Below are positions 1 through 7,121 of a stretch of DNA of 22,442 nucleotides, in pieces; within the stretch, counting starts at the first letter, position 1, and each line of letters begins with the position of its first letter. Origin of the DNA: a virus. The translations under genes were made by a program, and so were the position numbers. The DNA is taken from IMG/VR virus record IMGVR_UViG_3300037493_000319, positions 1 through 22,442 of that record. One strand, 5' to 3'. A model generated the notes under the pieces. It ran no database searches and had not been told where the DNA came from. It saw only the letters and a list, made by a program, of their open reading frames with translations.

Positions 1-629
1 GGGCCACCACCAAAGAGTTTAGCCAACTCGGGGATAAGCGACACCAGACTGGGCAGGAGAGCGGCAAGGACTGGGGCCATAAATCTCTTCCTCGGTTTTT
101 CAGGCTGAACAGGGTCAGCGACTACGGGGGCAGGGTCGGGGGTTACTGGGGCTGGCTGGGGTTTAATTTCTTCAGTAACCGGGGCAAGAAACAGATCGCG
201 TTCAGCATTGCGCCGACGAACCAGCCCAGCAAGTATCCGGCCACCAGCATAAATCCACTTACCAAACTCATCTGCCGCACCACGATAATCGTGCGAATTT
301 ATCTTAGTAAGGAGCGTACTACGCCCTAGAGCGCCTGCACCCAGATTATAGGTAAAAGACACCAGCGCGTCGAACTGATTTTGGTTGACCGGCACCCGTA
401 CAAGTTGATTAACCGAGTCAGTAAACCTCTTGACATCGTGTCGCAGGTACTCAAGCGCCTGCTCGGGGGAGATCACATCCCCCTTTTTTACTTTATCCCC
501 GTTTGGATATACGGTCGTCCCGTAGCCAATTGTCCAAGGCTCGTTACCAGTGCCTGGATCAGGATAAGCGTTGAACCGCAGACCTTCGAAGTCTGCAATG
601 AGTTTCAGACCTCGGGCAGAGATTTGCAT
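1..629 (-). CDS. Endolysin, GH24 (T4-type) lysozyme, partial at the window edge
   Basis: Cuts the glycan strands of peptidoglycan for host lysis. The reading frame starts at ATG 629 and is open for 209 codons to the left edge, so its C-terminus is missing. The GH24 active site is visible: E15 in FEGLRFNAYPDPGTG, D24, and T33 in WTIGYGTT. The E-D spacing of eight residues is standard; the D-T spacing is lengthened by a short insert. The lysozyme core ends near residue 150 (NAERDLFL). A Pro-rich linker (about 155-181, PAPVTPDPAPVV) follows, then a hydrophobic segment (about 184-206, MAPVLAALLPSLVSLIPEL). No N-terminal signal or SAR segment is visible, so export probably needs a holin. The start directly abuts the TAA of the collar gene. 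The catalytic call is secure; the role of the hydrophobic tail is unknown. Confidence 0.93.
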   Translation of the reverse strand, partial: MQISARGLKLIADFEGLRFNAYPDPGTGNEPWTIGYGTTVYPNGDKVKKGDVISPEQALEYLRHDVKRFTDSVNQLVRVPVNQNQFDALVSFTYNLGAGALGRSTLLTKINSHDYRGAADEFGKWIYAGGRILAGLVRRRNAERDLFLAPVTEEIKPQPAPVTPDPAPVVADPVQPEKPRKRFMAPVLAALLPSLVSLIPELAKLFGGG

Positions 630-1844
630 TTATGACTTCATGATATAGGCAAGGGCGTAATACGGGGGCAGGTTTGCATTAGCGGCAGACGAACCATCGA
701 CTGAGGTATTACCAGCCACGGAAACGCTGTGAGTATGGTCGCCTACAGCATTAACACTAACACCCGTTGCAGCGGCGTTGAGAGATATGCCGGTGGCCGC
801 TCCGTTCGTGGTACCGTCGTTGTTATACCCTGACAAGAAAACGGCAGTGCCATTACTTAGAATTTGGTTACCAGTCGTGTTGGTATGCGAGTGCCCCGGA
901 TCATTAACACTATGGTTGTGACCCGGATCGCTAACACCGTGGGCGTGGCCCCCAGCGCCAGCCGTTGTTCCAGAGGCACTGACCGTATGCGAGTGGGAAA
1001 CAAGCGTGGCGTTAGCCGAACCGCCCGTTGTAGCGACTGCATATGTACTGCCCGCACCTACAAGAAACCTATCCCGTAAGTCTGGCGTACCGTTAGAGCC
1101 ATTACATAAAAACCAACCGGACGGGATAGACGCAATAGACCCCGACCACATCGTAATGACGCCCGAAGGAATGCTAGTACCCGTACCCGTACTAGTGATC
1201 GTTACGTTTCCGGTGGAGCCGCTGATGCTAATACCCGAACCAGCGGTAATCTGCGTAACACCCGTATTAGTGAGGGTGATAGAACCCGTTGAAGCACTTG
1301 TACTGAGGCCGGTACTTGCCGTTACACCAATAACACCCGTATTCGTGACGCTTACTGCGCCCGTAGCAGCAGTGTTTGTGCTAAGACCCGAACTTGTAGT
1401 AAGGCTCGTAACACCGGTAGCCGGAAGTGTCAATGTCTCTACTACGCTTGTCCCATTACACAAAACAATATTAGTAGAGCCGTTGGGGATAGTGATTCCC
1501 GAACCCGCTGCCGTTTTGAGGATGATGCTTTGCCCGCCGGTTGTGGCGTTCTTTACTACATAGAGCTTTGACTTGCTAGGGCAGATGACACTGCGCGTAG
1601 CAGTAAGCGTTACTGAAGAAGTGATATTGAGCGCCATTGACCGCGCTTCATCGACCGCACCATCGGTAGCTACTAATGAATATGAGGGGGAATCAGAGTC
1701 TACGATGGATACCGTAACGTAACCCGCAATCGCCTGTTCAATAAGCGAACCCAGATTCGTATTAGTAACATCACCCCATGTACCGGCTTGCTCGCCGGTA
1801 CCCATAAGCGATAGCCGTAGTTTGTCTGAATAGGTGGTCGGCAT
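630..1844 (-). CDS. Tail fibre with phage tail-collar domain and five HxH pairs
   Basis: 404 residues, probably a trimeric receptor-binding or short tail fibre protein. The N-terminus (TYSDKLRLSLMGTGEQAGTWGDVTN) is the common phage fibre start. Residues 143-218 are three repeats of about 25 residues (TGV..ITA.SGLS.S.STG.ITLTN). Residues 225-281 match a tail-collar domain (PSGWFLCNG...TPDLRDRFLVGAG). HxH pairs lie at 284/286, 300/302, 309/311, 318/320 and 370/372, as in the metal-binding head of T4 gp12. The protein ends LPPYYALAYIMK, a usual collar ending. It starts at ATG 1844, one base after the upstream stop, and is followed at once by the endolysin. The collar call is strong. Which receptor it binds cannot be read from the sequence. 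Confidence 0.9.
   Translation of the reverse strand: MPTTYSDKLRLSLMGTGEQAGTWGDVTNTNLGSLIEQAIAGYVTVSIVDSDSPSYSLVATDGAVDEARSMALNITSSVTLTATRSVICPSKSKLYVVKNATTGGQSIILKTAAGSGITIPNGSTNIVLCNGTSVVETLTLPATGVTSLTTSSGLSTNTAATGAVSVTNTGVIGVTASTGLSTSASTGSITLTNTGVTQITAGSGISISGSTGNVTITSTGTGTSIPSGVITMWSGSIASIPSGWFLCNGSNGTPDLRDRFLVGAGSTYAVATTGGSANATLVSHSHTVSASGTTAGAGGHAHGVSDPGHNHSVNDPGHSHTNTTGNQILSNGTAVFLSGYNNDGTTNGAATGISLNAAATGVSVNAVGDHTHSVSVAGNTSVDGSSAANANLPPYYALAYIMKS
1191..1418 (-). repeat. Three ~25-residue repeats in the collar fibre
   Basis: Residues 143-168, 169-193 and 194-218 of the collar protein repeat a TGV-x-x-(I/L)T-x-(S/G)-(S/T)G-(L/I)S pattern ending in TN or TS. They probably form a beta-structured shaft between the N-terminal attachment part and the collar. 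Confidence 0.8.
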
Positions 1845-1845
1845 C

Positions 1846-2268
1846 TTAGGTTGCTCTCAGAATTGCGGTCGAAGCAGTGGGTGGGGGCATCTGAATGATA
1901 AGGTCACCGCCGCTAATAACCCGGTCAGAGCCAAAGTCAAAAACCGCTACGGCACGGTTCGCTTTAGTCGAGTTGTAAATCAATGCTTTACGGTATGTCA
2001 GTGTCACCGTACTGATCGTCACATCGGCAAAGTCAACGACTACAGTGATTCCATCCAGCGTCGGGGTAACGGAGGTAAGGACTGCTCCTCCTGCGGGATA
2101 TCCTGTTCCGACTGCTTCGTTTGTCGTTGTGTAAGTTGTTGTTGCCGCCCCGACCGTAGACGCTGACGTATAAAGCGCGACTTTGAAAGTGTCGCCTGTC
2201 GATGCCGTGAAATCATGGATCGCCTTAAAAAGTTCGACCTTGAATGAATTGCAAACGACTTGAGACAT
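1846..2268 (-). CDS. Phage virion-associated protein, conserved family
   Basis: 140 residues. I recognise this as a small protein common in the structural region of many tailed phages: it opens with FKVELFKAIHDFTASTGDTFKVALYTS, continues with a VGTGYPAGG loop and ends with LIIQMPPP. No enzyme motif is present and the predicted fold is mostly beta strand. The gene starts one base after the adaptor stop and is itself followed one base after its stop by the collar fibre gene, so it is probably translated by coupling with both. A virion or tail-tip role is inferred from this position, not from a diagnostic motif. Confidence 0.75.
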   Translation of the reverse strand: MSQVVCNSFKVELFKAIHDFTASTGDTFKVALYTSASTVGAATTTYTTTNEAVGTGYPAGGAVLTSVTPTLDGITVVVDFADVTISTVTLTYRKALIYNSTKANRAVAVFDFGSDRVISGGDLIIQMPPPTASTAILRAT

Positions 2269-2269
2269 C

Positions 2270-2899
2270 TTACTTTACCGGGTAACGGACCTGATCGCTG
2301 CGGAACGTGTCCTGACGATTCTTGGCATCCGCAAGCTGCTTGAGAAGCGCCATCGCTTCTTTGAACTTCGTGTCGTACAGCGCCATAACGTCTTGGTCGC
2401 CCTTCATAAACGTATAGGCTTCAACCAGCGAGCCGTACAGAAGAGCAGAACTAAAGTTATCCCCAAGCCAGCTTGTACCCGCAGGAAGCGTAATCGAGTC
2501 GGGGTAGCCGTAGTAAGCCACATTGACTGGATAGACTGCACTGGGGATCGGGGCGAGCGTAAGCTCGTATGCTTGGGACAAGGCGTAATACTGGGGCTGA
2601 CCGGTAGCTGTCGTCGGGAATGCTTCCCGCAAGAACGTGAAGTCCTTGTTTACCAGATAGGCTTGTGCCCCCGAGGGCAACTGAAGCGAAACCGAAAACG
2701 TGGCTAGATAGTCAGCAGGCAGCGTAAGCGTAGCTACACCAATACTCGTAGTCAGAGTCGAATACTTAAAAGACGCGGGAAGTTGTACAGCATTGGCGAT
2801 CCGCTGTTCTGCCTGCGTAATGAAAGTATTGATATCAGCTACGGAGAATACGTTCTCCGTATAGGACTGAAGCTCGGCGACTAAAGAGTTATAGTTGAT
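2270..2899 (-). CDS. Head-tail adaptor protein, SU10-adaptor-like, with apparent ATC start
   Basis: Probable connector protein that joins the portal to the tail. The full conserved protein is 209 residues only if translation begins at ATC 2897-2899 (INYNSLVAELQSYTENVF...ADINTFITQAEQRIANAVQLP). Later landmarks are YLVNKDFTFLREAFP, PVNVAYYGYPDSI, TSWLGDNF and LLYGSLVEAYTFMKGDQD. No in-frame ATG, GTG or TTG exists before TTG 2680, and starting there would remove 73 conserved residues. AAGGTG lies six bases upstream of the ATC, inside the last codons of the homing endonuclease gene, whose TAA directly precedes the ATC in the same frame. Alternatives are an assembly error (ATG read as ATC), TAA read-through, or a truncated 136-residue product. 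The family call is good; the start is unusual. Confidence 0.82.
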   Translation of the reverse strand: MNYNSLVAELQSYTENVFSVADINTFITQAEQRIANAVQLPASFKYSTLTTSIGVATLTLPADYLATFSVSLQLPSGAQAYLVNKDFTFLREAFPTTATGQPQYYALSQAYELTLAPIPSAVYPVNVAYYGYPDSITLPAGTSWLGDNFSSALLYGSLVEAYTFMKGDQDVMALYDTKFKEAMALLKQLADAKNRQDTFRSDQVRYPVK

Positions 2900-2901
2900 T
2901 T
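2892..2901 (-). repeat. Direct repeat copy at the adaptor start (downstream of endonuclease 1)
   Basis: On the coding strand this reads AAATCAACTA. It matches AAATGAACTA at 3588-3597 in 9 of 10 bases, the only change being the G to C that turns ATG into ATC. The two copies flank the homing endonuclease gene exactly. Confidence 0.8.
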
Positions 2902-3595
2902 ACGCCACCTTTTCCAAGGTAAACATACGGCTCACCTTGCCTTTCTGTTTAATCGCCTGCGTTATGGCCGCTGGCACGACCCCAAAATGTACTGCCGCCA
3001 TTCTCTGAGACAGAAATGAACACTGTAACTCAGGGCAGTATACGGGTTTCCATTTAGCTCGCGCCATTTTTGAGCGAACTAAACTATTACGTTTCAAACC
3101 CTTTAATGCGTTTGAGCGTTTTTCAAACATTTCGGGGTTTGCGTTTGCTTTTTTAAGCCCTTCAATCCGGCGCTGCCGTACAACTGGGTCTAGCCAATTC
3201 TGCACGGACGTAGTAGCTGCTCGCTGTTTTCTGCCGGGATTTGACCAAGCCCTCTTTTGCGCTGCGGCATATGCGCTTTTAGTTTCGGCTGTTCGCGCTA
3301 CCGATCCCGCTCCACCGACGGTCATATTGTATTCGGGGGAGAGAATAGAAATAAAGGACTTCTCAGCAGCATCTAAAGCACTTTTGTCAAACGAGACAAA
3401 AACTTCATCGACGCGGAAGGAGTCTTTACCAAACTCAGCGATTGCAAAGCTCACCTTGAAACGGGGCCTTTGTGCGCTTGATTTGTGTGCAGAAAACCTT
3501 CTCTCAACGCTTTGGATTGTTTGCCCAACGTATTGAGCGCCATTCACCAAGTTGGTGATGACATAAACGCTACCAAAGCATGAGGCGTAGTTCAT
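2900..3595 (-). CDS. GIY-YIG homing endonuclease (upstream of the adaptor gene)
   Basis: 231 residues; a free-standing mobile endonuclease that would cut alleles lacking it. The GIY-YIG core is at 9-95: SVYVI (about 9-13), YVGQT (22-26), R32/R33 and H37, catalytic-type E78 in AAEKSFI, and N90 in YNMTVGG. A basic linker follows. The C-terminal 45 residues (CSFLSQRMAAVHFGVVPAAITQAI) look like a NUMOD1-type helix-turn-helix DNA-binding module. It begins MNYAS, echoing the NYNS start of the adaptor gene downstream, and its ATG overlaps the stop of the 65-residue gene (ATGA). Base composition looks more AT-rich by eye than its neighbours. The family call is strong; the target site is inferred. Confidence 0.9.
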   Translation of the reverse strand: MNYASCFGSVYVITNLVNGAQYVGQTIQSVERRFSAHKSSAQRPRFKVSFAIAEFGKDSFRVDEVFVSFDKSALDAAEKSFISILSPEYNMTVGGAGSVARTAETKSAYAAAQKRAWSNPGRKQRAATTSVQNWLDPVVRQRRIEGLKKANANPEMFEKRSNALKGLKRNSLVRSKMARAKWKPVYCPELQCSFLSQRMAAVHFGVVPAAITQAIKQKGKVSRMFTLEKVA

Positions 3596-3597
3596 TT
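3588..3597 (-). repeat. Direct repeat copy at the start of endonuclease 1
   Basis: On the coding strand this reads AAATGAACTA. It contains both the TGA stop of the 65-residue gene and the ATG of the endonuclease. It pairs with the copy at 2892-2901. Confidence 0.8.
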
Positions 3598-3789
3598 GCT
3601 AAGTGCGACGTTCTTCAGAAACTTAGTACCCTTGGTGGCAGCACCCGCACCACGCATGGTGCTGTACTCTTTCTGACCCACACCGGGAGCGAACTTGCCC
3701 TTAGTCCACACGCCAGCCTTACCGATATCCGTCTGAGGATAGCCAGCAGTATTGGGCACAGGAACTGATTTAGGTTGAGCGGTCTTCAT
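3592..3789 (-). CDS. Small basic phage protein, 65 residues
   Basis: No enzymatic motif is visible. The protein is polar and Lys/Gly-rich, with PNTAGYPQTDIGKAGVWTKG in the first half and TMRGAGAATKGTKFLKN near the end. I have an impression of similar tiny proteins with an RGAGAATKGTKF-like ending in environmental phage structural regions, but assign no function. Its ATG overlaps the stop of the 54-residue gene (ATGA) and its own TGA overlaps the endonuclease ATG. Before the endonuclease arrived it would have been coupled directly to the adaptor gene. Confidence 0.7.
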   Translation of the reverse strand: MKTAQPKSVPVPNTAGYPQTDIGKAGVWTKGKFAPGVGQKEYSTMRGAGAATKGTKFLKNVALSK

Positions 3790-3950
3790 TTGGTTTTGCT
3801 CCGCTGGTTCATGACGCGAGCCATGTTGCGACCGTATGTTTTGGCATCCATCGAAGTCACACCACCGGCCTTCATTTTCTTGACGGCTTTATCGGGGTGA
3901 GCGTTTTTGCCCTTGCTCATGTGAGCTTTAAGTGCGCCTTTGAGATCCAT
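3786..3950 (-). CDS. Small basic phage protein, 54 residues
   Basis: Starts at ATG 3950 with AAGGTGA upstream at good spacing, and stops at TGA 3786, overlapping the next ATG. The product begins MDLKGALKAHMSKGKNAHPD and ends AKTYGRNMARVMNQRSKTK. It is strongly basic and carries a GGVTSMD segment like the Gly-Gly elements of other small proteins in this operon. It is too short for confident family assignment. The strong ribosome site and perfect coupling at its 3' end argue that it is real. Confidence 0.75.
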   Translation of the reverse strand: MDLKGALKAHMSKGKNAHPDKAVKKMKAGGVTSMDAKTYGRNMARVMNQRSKTK

Positions 3951-3968
3951 TTTAAATCACCTTAAAGA

Positions 3969-5060
3969 TTAGGACATCGTGTACCAGACACCTGCGGTAA
4001 TCTGAATGTACTGCATTTTCGCGGTAGTGGCGAGGGAGTGGGAAGCGGTGCCGTTGACCGTACCAGACGGAGGATAAACAAGAAGCGCGTTAGCCCCAGC
4101 ATTATGAACCCAGAACGCCGTACCAATAACATTGGGCAAAATTACGCCCGTGCCGGAAGGGGTGGTACTTACTACGCTAAACGTAGCCGTAAGCGGTGTC
4201 GCAGTAGCGAGGTTAGTACCAGCAGCAGTAATAGAAGTCGCGGCAGACTGAGCAACTTGTCCGTTTACATCAAGAGCGCAAGACGGAACGGTCTTGCCCG
4301 AGCCAATACCGACGTTACCACGGATGTAGTTTTGCGCGGTGTTAGCAAAATAAAGATTCCAAACGCCTGTCGCCGCCGCAAGATCCGAATAAAAGGCGTA
4401 GTTGTTAGTGGCAGCGGTGAGGTTGCTTAATACCCGGAAGCCGTACTGATTACTTACAACAGAAGGCGAATTAACAGTGACTCCGGTAGCGCGAAAGTGC
4501 GCCAGCGCCGGAAGGGTGAAAGATGCCGCCGCAGTAGATGCAACAGAATCAAATGCAGTAAAGCTGCTAGTAACGCCAGACTGAATCTCTCCGGTACTGC
4601 GCGTCGCTACAAATGAAACGCCACCCGTGAAGGGGCCGTTAACAGTGAGGGACGAATTAAATGCAGGTGCCGTAAGTTTTGCGTACTCTGTCCAAGTGGG
4701 CGTACCGCCCGCCCCAGCTTTATACCCAGTCCAAAGTCTTCCGTTCGCCGTTGCCACGTAAGTAGTCGTAGGCGTGCCGTCCAAAGGCAGCGCAACAAAA
4801 GCCGAAATAACCCCGGTACCACCCGTGGCACCAGAAAGCAACCGGCCAATCTGAGAGTAATTACCGGCAACAACCGTTAGGTCGGGGACATCTCGGGATG
4901 TATTGCCAAACCCGTAAGTAGATACTAGCTCCGCTGTAGCATACGTTTTGATCGCAGCGGGCGTAGTGGAGACAGTCGAAGAACTTTGAACAATCGGAAC
5001 AAGCTCAGTGCCCGTTAGTGCAGCGGCAGCGGAAAGCTGGGAGATTTTTTGATCGGCCAT
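3969..5060 (-). CDS. Tail fibre-like protein, 363 residues
   Basis: Probable trimeric adhesin or virion decoration. It opens with MADQKISQLSAAAALTGTEL and VPIVQSSSTVSTTPAAIK, a phage fibre N-terminus often followed by repetitive beta structure. Thr/Ser/Ala-rich beta segments fill the middle. Near residue 250 is NYIRGNVGIGSGKTVPSCALDVNG, a motif seen in many phage fibre and spike proteins. The C-terminus (VYPPSGTVNGTASHSLATT...YIQITAGVWYTMS) is a common fibre ending. TAGGTTG, overlapping the upstream stop, serves as ribosome site. No glycanase motif is visible. It lies between the zinc-ribbon and small basic genes. Confidence 0.83.
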   Translation of the reverse strand: MADQKISQLSAAAALTGTELVPIVQSSSTVSTTPAAIKTYATAELVSTYGFGNTSRDVPDLTVVAGNYSQIGRLLSGATGGTGVISAFVALPLDGTPTTTYVATANGRLWTGYKAGAGGTPTWTEYAKLTAPAFNSSLTVNGPFTGGVSFVATRSTGEIQSGVTSSFTAFDSVASTAAASFTLPALAHFRATGVTVNSPSVVSNQYGFRVLSNLTAATNNYAFYSDLAAATGVWNLYFANTAQNYIRGNVGIGSGKTVPSCALDVNGQVAQSAATSITAAGTNLATATPLTATFSVVSTTPSGTGVILPNVIGTAFWVHNAGANALLVYPPSGTVNGTASHSLATTAKMQYIQITAGVWYTMS

Positions 5061-5064
5061 TTTG

Positions 5065-5643
5065 TCAACCTATCATGAGCCTGTCGCCAGACTCAAGAAG
5101 TATAGAGTCACCGATTTCGGTGAGAAGTTCTCCGGTCACAACTGCAACAGATGTAGCACTGAAGAATCCGCCGGAGAACATACCCCCGGTGTACATACCG
5201 CCAGAGAAGAACGTCGTAGCCGATGCCGGTGGCGTGACCCCGCCTACAACCCCGAAGAACCCGCCCGCGTAGAACCCACCAGAATAGAAACCGCCGGAGA
5301 AGAATGTTGGGCTAGCAGCCGGAGGCGTTGGTGGCAATCCGTTAGTAGCAAGAGTCCCCGCCGCAAGTCCCAAACCGGGACCAATATAGATAACCTCTGT
5401 GTAGCTGCGGCTTTGCGGATAGCTTGAATCAGGTCTGGGGTTGCGTACTGCTTGTGGGTCCGAAACGGGAAACATCCCCAGCTTCAACTGAGGGTGGTCA
5501 GGCTCATAACATTCCGGGCATACAAGGATATTTACACTCTTAGTCTTGATCGTCAATGACTTAAGCTTTTGCAGCTTAAACCGAAAACCACAACGATCAC
5601 ACTGAGCAATCGAGAACTTGCCAGAGGAAAACCGATTAGGCAC
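5065..5643 (-). CDS. Zinc-ribbon phage protein with aromatic-GG pentapeptide repeats
   Basis: 192 residues. The N-terminal half (about 1-70) is a conserved phage module: four cysteines, C15/C18 (CDRC) and C42/C45 (CPEC), form a zinc ribbon, followed by EPDHPQL and DPQAVRNPRPD. The C-terminal half is low-complexity. It carries two blocks of (F/M)-(F/Y)-(S/A/T)-G-G pentapeptides at 114-130 and 145-161, then ELLTEIGDSILLESGDRLMI, a motif frequent at the end of phage virion proteins. It starts at GTG 5643, with GGGGGAG just upstream and the neck-gene stop a few bases before. The function is unknown; a virion or assembly role is inferred from position. Confidence 0.82.
   Translation of the reverse strand: MPNRFSSGKFSIAQCDRCGFRFKLQKLKSLTIKTKSVNILVCPECYEPDHPQLKLGMFPVSDPQAVRNPRPDSSYPQSRSYTEVIYIGPGLGLAAGTLATNGLPPTPPAASPTFFSGGFYSGGFYAGGFFGVVGGVTPPASATTFFSGGMYTGGMFSGGFFSATSVAVVTGELLTEIGDSILLESGDRLMIG
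5161..5304 (-). repeat. Aromatic-GG pentapeptide repeats
   Basis: Residues 114-130 (FFSGGFYSGGFYAGGFF) and 145-161 (FFSGGMYTGGMFSGGFF) are each three five-residue units plus a closing FF, separated by a short GVVGGVTPP spacer. The two blocks are near copies of each other. Confidence 0.85.
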
Positions 5644-5651
5644 GGCTCCCC

Positions 5652-6365
5652 CTATCTATAAAATGTGTTTCTTGGTACGAAGCGAACGGGTGCCTTTTCA
5701 CGATCTTCTTCAGACGCCAACTGCCACTGCTTATCGTACTCAGCCTGAAGCATGGGCAAACGCGGTGCGGCCTCGGGGGTCTTCATCGCAATCTGATAAG
5801 CCAGACCGGCAACCAACGCGGGCACAAAACGAAAAGGGATATCGGCAGTCCCATCGCCATTACCCGCATCTTGAAGTCGGCGCAGCCTCCAGTACACAAA
5901 CGTGTAGGAGTTATCAGCAGGGACCGGCCAAACTGTGATGGTGGGGTATTGAATGCCAGTAGGCGTCGTAGCACCTGACTGCCTGTTGATGTAGACCTGA
6001 ATCGGCCTGCCCGTATTGAGCTTGTTCGGGATCGTTGAGTAGGTTGAAACTGAGATACGCGAGATGCTGATGTCGGTCTGCGTAGATGCGTTGCCGGGGT
6101 TTTGCCGGATCACATGCTCAATCAAGTCAATCGTATCGACTGGCAAGTTATATGTAGCGGTACCCGCCACAAGCGGAATTGTCCCGCTTTCTACCGTCCA
6201 AAGATTGATCCCACGCGAAGCCCACTCCATCGTGAGCAAATTAAAGCTAAACCTTGCGGTGCGAAAATCCCAGCCACTACGCAACTCAGAGCCGGCACGT
6301 GCATAAGCCTCCTCAAATAACTCAGTTATAGAGGCCGTGTAACCGGCTGTGCCGCTAGTGGTCAT
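5652..6365 (-). CDS. Phage neck/connector protein, 237 residues
   Basis: A conserved phage structural family I recognise from podovirus-like and related genomes, next to adaptor genes. Landmarks are TASITELFEEAYARAG, FRTARFSFNLLTMEWASRGINLW, PLVAGTATYNLP, a TITVWPVPADNSYTFVYWR block, and DIPFRFVPALVAGLAYQIA followed by the EAAPRLPML helix. It probably builds a ring between portal and tail (adaptor, nozzle or gatekeeper); the exact ring cannot be named from sequence alone. It starts at ATG 6365 as MTTSG. Its ribosome site AGGGG lies within the last codons of the endonuclease upstream, whose TGA ends one base before this ATG. Confidence 0.82.
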   Translation of the reverse strand: MTTSGTAGYTASITELFEEAYARAGSELRSGWDFRTARFSFNLLTMEWASRGINLWTVESGTIPLVAGTATYNLPVDTIDLIEHVIRQNPGNASTQTDISISRISVSTYSTIPNKLNTGRPIQVYINRQSGATTPTGIQYPTITVWPVPADNSYTFVYWRLRRLQDAGNGDGTADIPFRFVPALVAGLAYQIAMKTPEAAPRLPMLQAEYDKQWQLASEEDREKAPVRFVPRNTFYR

Positions 6366-6366
6366 T
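6357..6366 (-). repeat. Direct repeat copy at the neck-gene start
   Basis: The coding strand reads AATGACCACT. It matches AATGACTACT at 7113-7122 in 9 of 10 bases. The copies flank the homing endonuclease gene and include both start codons. Confidence 0.75.
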
Positions 6367-7121
6367 CATTTACCCCTACAATTGTCAAAATGCCACCGTA
6401 ACATACCTTCAGGCTTTCCGATCTTATCGCAGTGTGGACATTTTACAGGCTGACGTGCCGCATGGCTATCGGACAAACGCTTCTTGGTTTCGTCAGAATG
6501 AGTCTTGCCAAAAAACGGATTGTTTTTACCTCGCATAGCTAAAGATAGCTTTTGTCTGGCTTCCGCAGTGTGTCCATCACGCATGGGGTTCTTATCCCCA
6601 AGTATTCTTTGGCTCCGAGAAGCGGCGTTTAACTTAGCCCTATACGCTATCTTCTCGTTACGAGTCATGCCCTCCATCGTTTGTAAAAGACTCAAATCAA
6701 TGGGTGGATGTTTCCTTCGGGCCTTGTTCCGTCGTATTAAGCTTTCAATCTCTTCGGAAGATATGGGCTTTTTACGAAGTGCTTTACCAGATAACTTTTC
6801 TTTTAGTTTCGCCCGAGTGGCTTCTGAAACGCCTCTACCAAGTGCGCCTTCGCCGCCAAGAGTTTGATTAACTAGACTAATACCAGAACGCAACAAACAT
6901 TTGATAACGCCAATCTCTAAGTCTAACGCTATGCTATGCGAAGAACATTCGATCTTTGCGACCTCAATGTTTTTTACCCCATATTTAGAAACCACATGCC
7001 TATGATGCTTGTTTCTGCCTTTGCTGGGGAGATAACGATCCCCCCGCCCTTTACCGACGTAAAAGATGTCCCCTCGCGGTTTCGCGTGTAGGTAAACATA
7101 ATCGACGCCCGAAGTAGTCAT
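6366..7121 (-). CDS. GIY-YIG homing endonuclease with NUMOD3 motifs and zinc finger
   Basis: 251 residues. A variant GIY-YIG core occupies 7-90: YVYL (8-11), FYVGKGRGDR (20-29), E69 and N85 in LVNQTLGG. NUMOD3-type DNA-binding elements follow: SEATRAKLKEKLSGK (99-113), HTAEARQKLSLAMRGK (184-199) and NPFFGKTHSDETKKRLSDSH (201-220). The C-terminus is a likely C2HC zinc finger (C228, C231, H244, C248). It begins MTTSG, the same five residues as the neck protein downstream, and its ATG overlaps the stop of the preceding gene (TAATG). It probably spreads by cutting alleles of the neck gene. It shares little with the second endonuclease outside the GIY-YIG core, so the two look independently acquired. 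Confidence 0.92.
   Translation of the reverse strand: MTTSGVDYVYLHAKPRGDIFYVGKGRGDRYLPSKGRNKHHRHVVSKYGVKNIEVAKIECSSHSIALDLEIGVIKCLLRSGISLVNQTLGGEGALGRGVSEATRAKLKEKLSGKALRKKPISSEEIESLIRRNKARRKHPPIDLSLLQTMEGMTRNEKIAYRAKLNAASRSQRILGDKNPMRDGHTAEARQKLSLAMRGKNNPFFGKTHSDETKKRLSDSHAARQPVKCPHCDKIGKPEGMLRWHFDNCRGK

Noticed and set aside
1006-1563. 185-codon plus-strand frame rich in Val/Pro
   Set aside because: It is the complement of the repetitive collar fibre; the low-complexity Pro/Val/Thr product is what antisense of Gly/Thr/Val repeats gives.
2270-2680. Adaptor gene as a 136-residue protein from TTG 2680
   Set aside because: In-frame sequence upstream encodes 73 more residues typical of the family with no stop, so this start would cut a conserved domain. 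I annotated the longer form from ATC.
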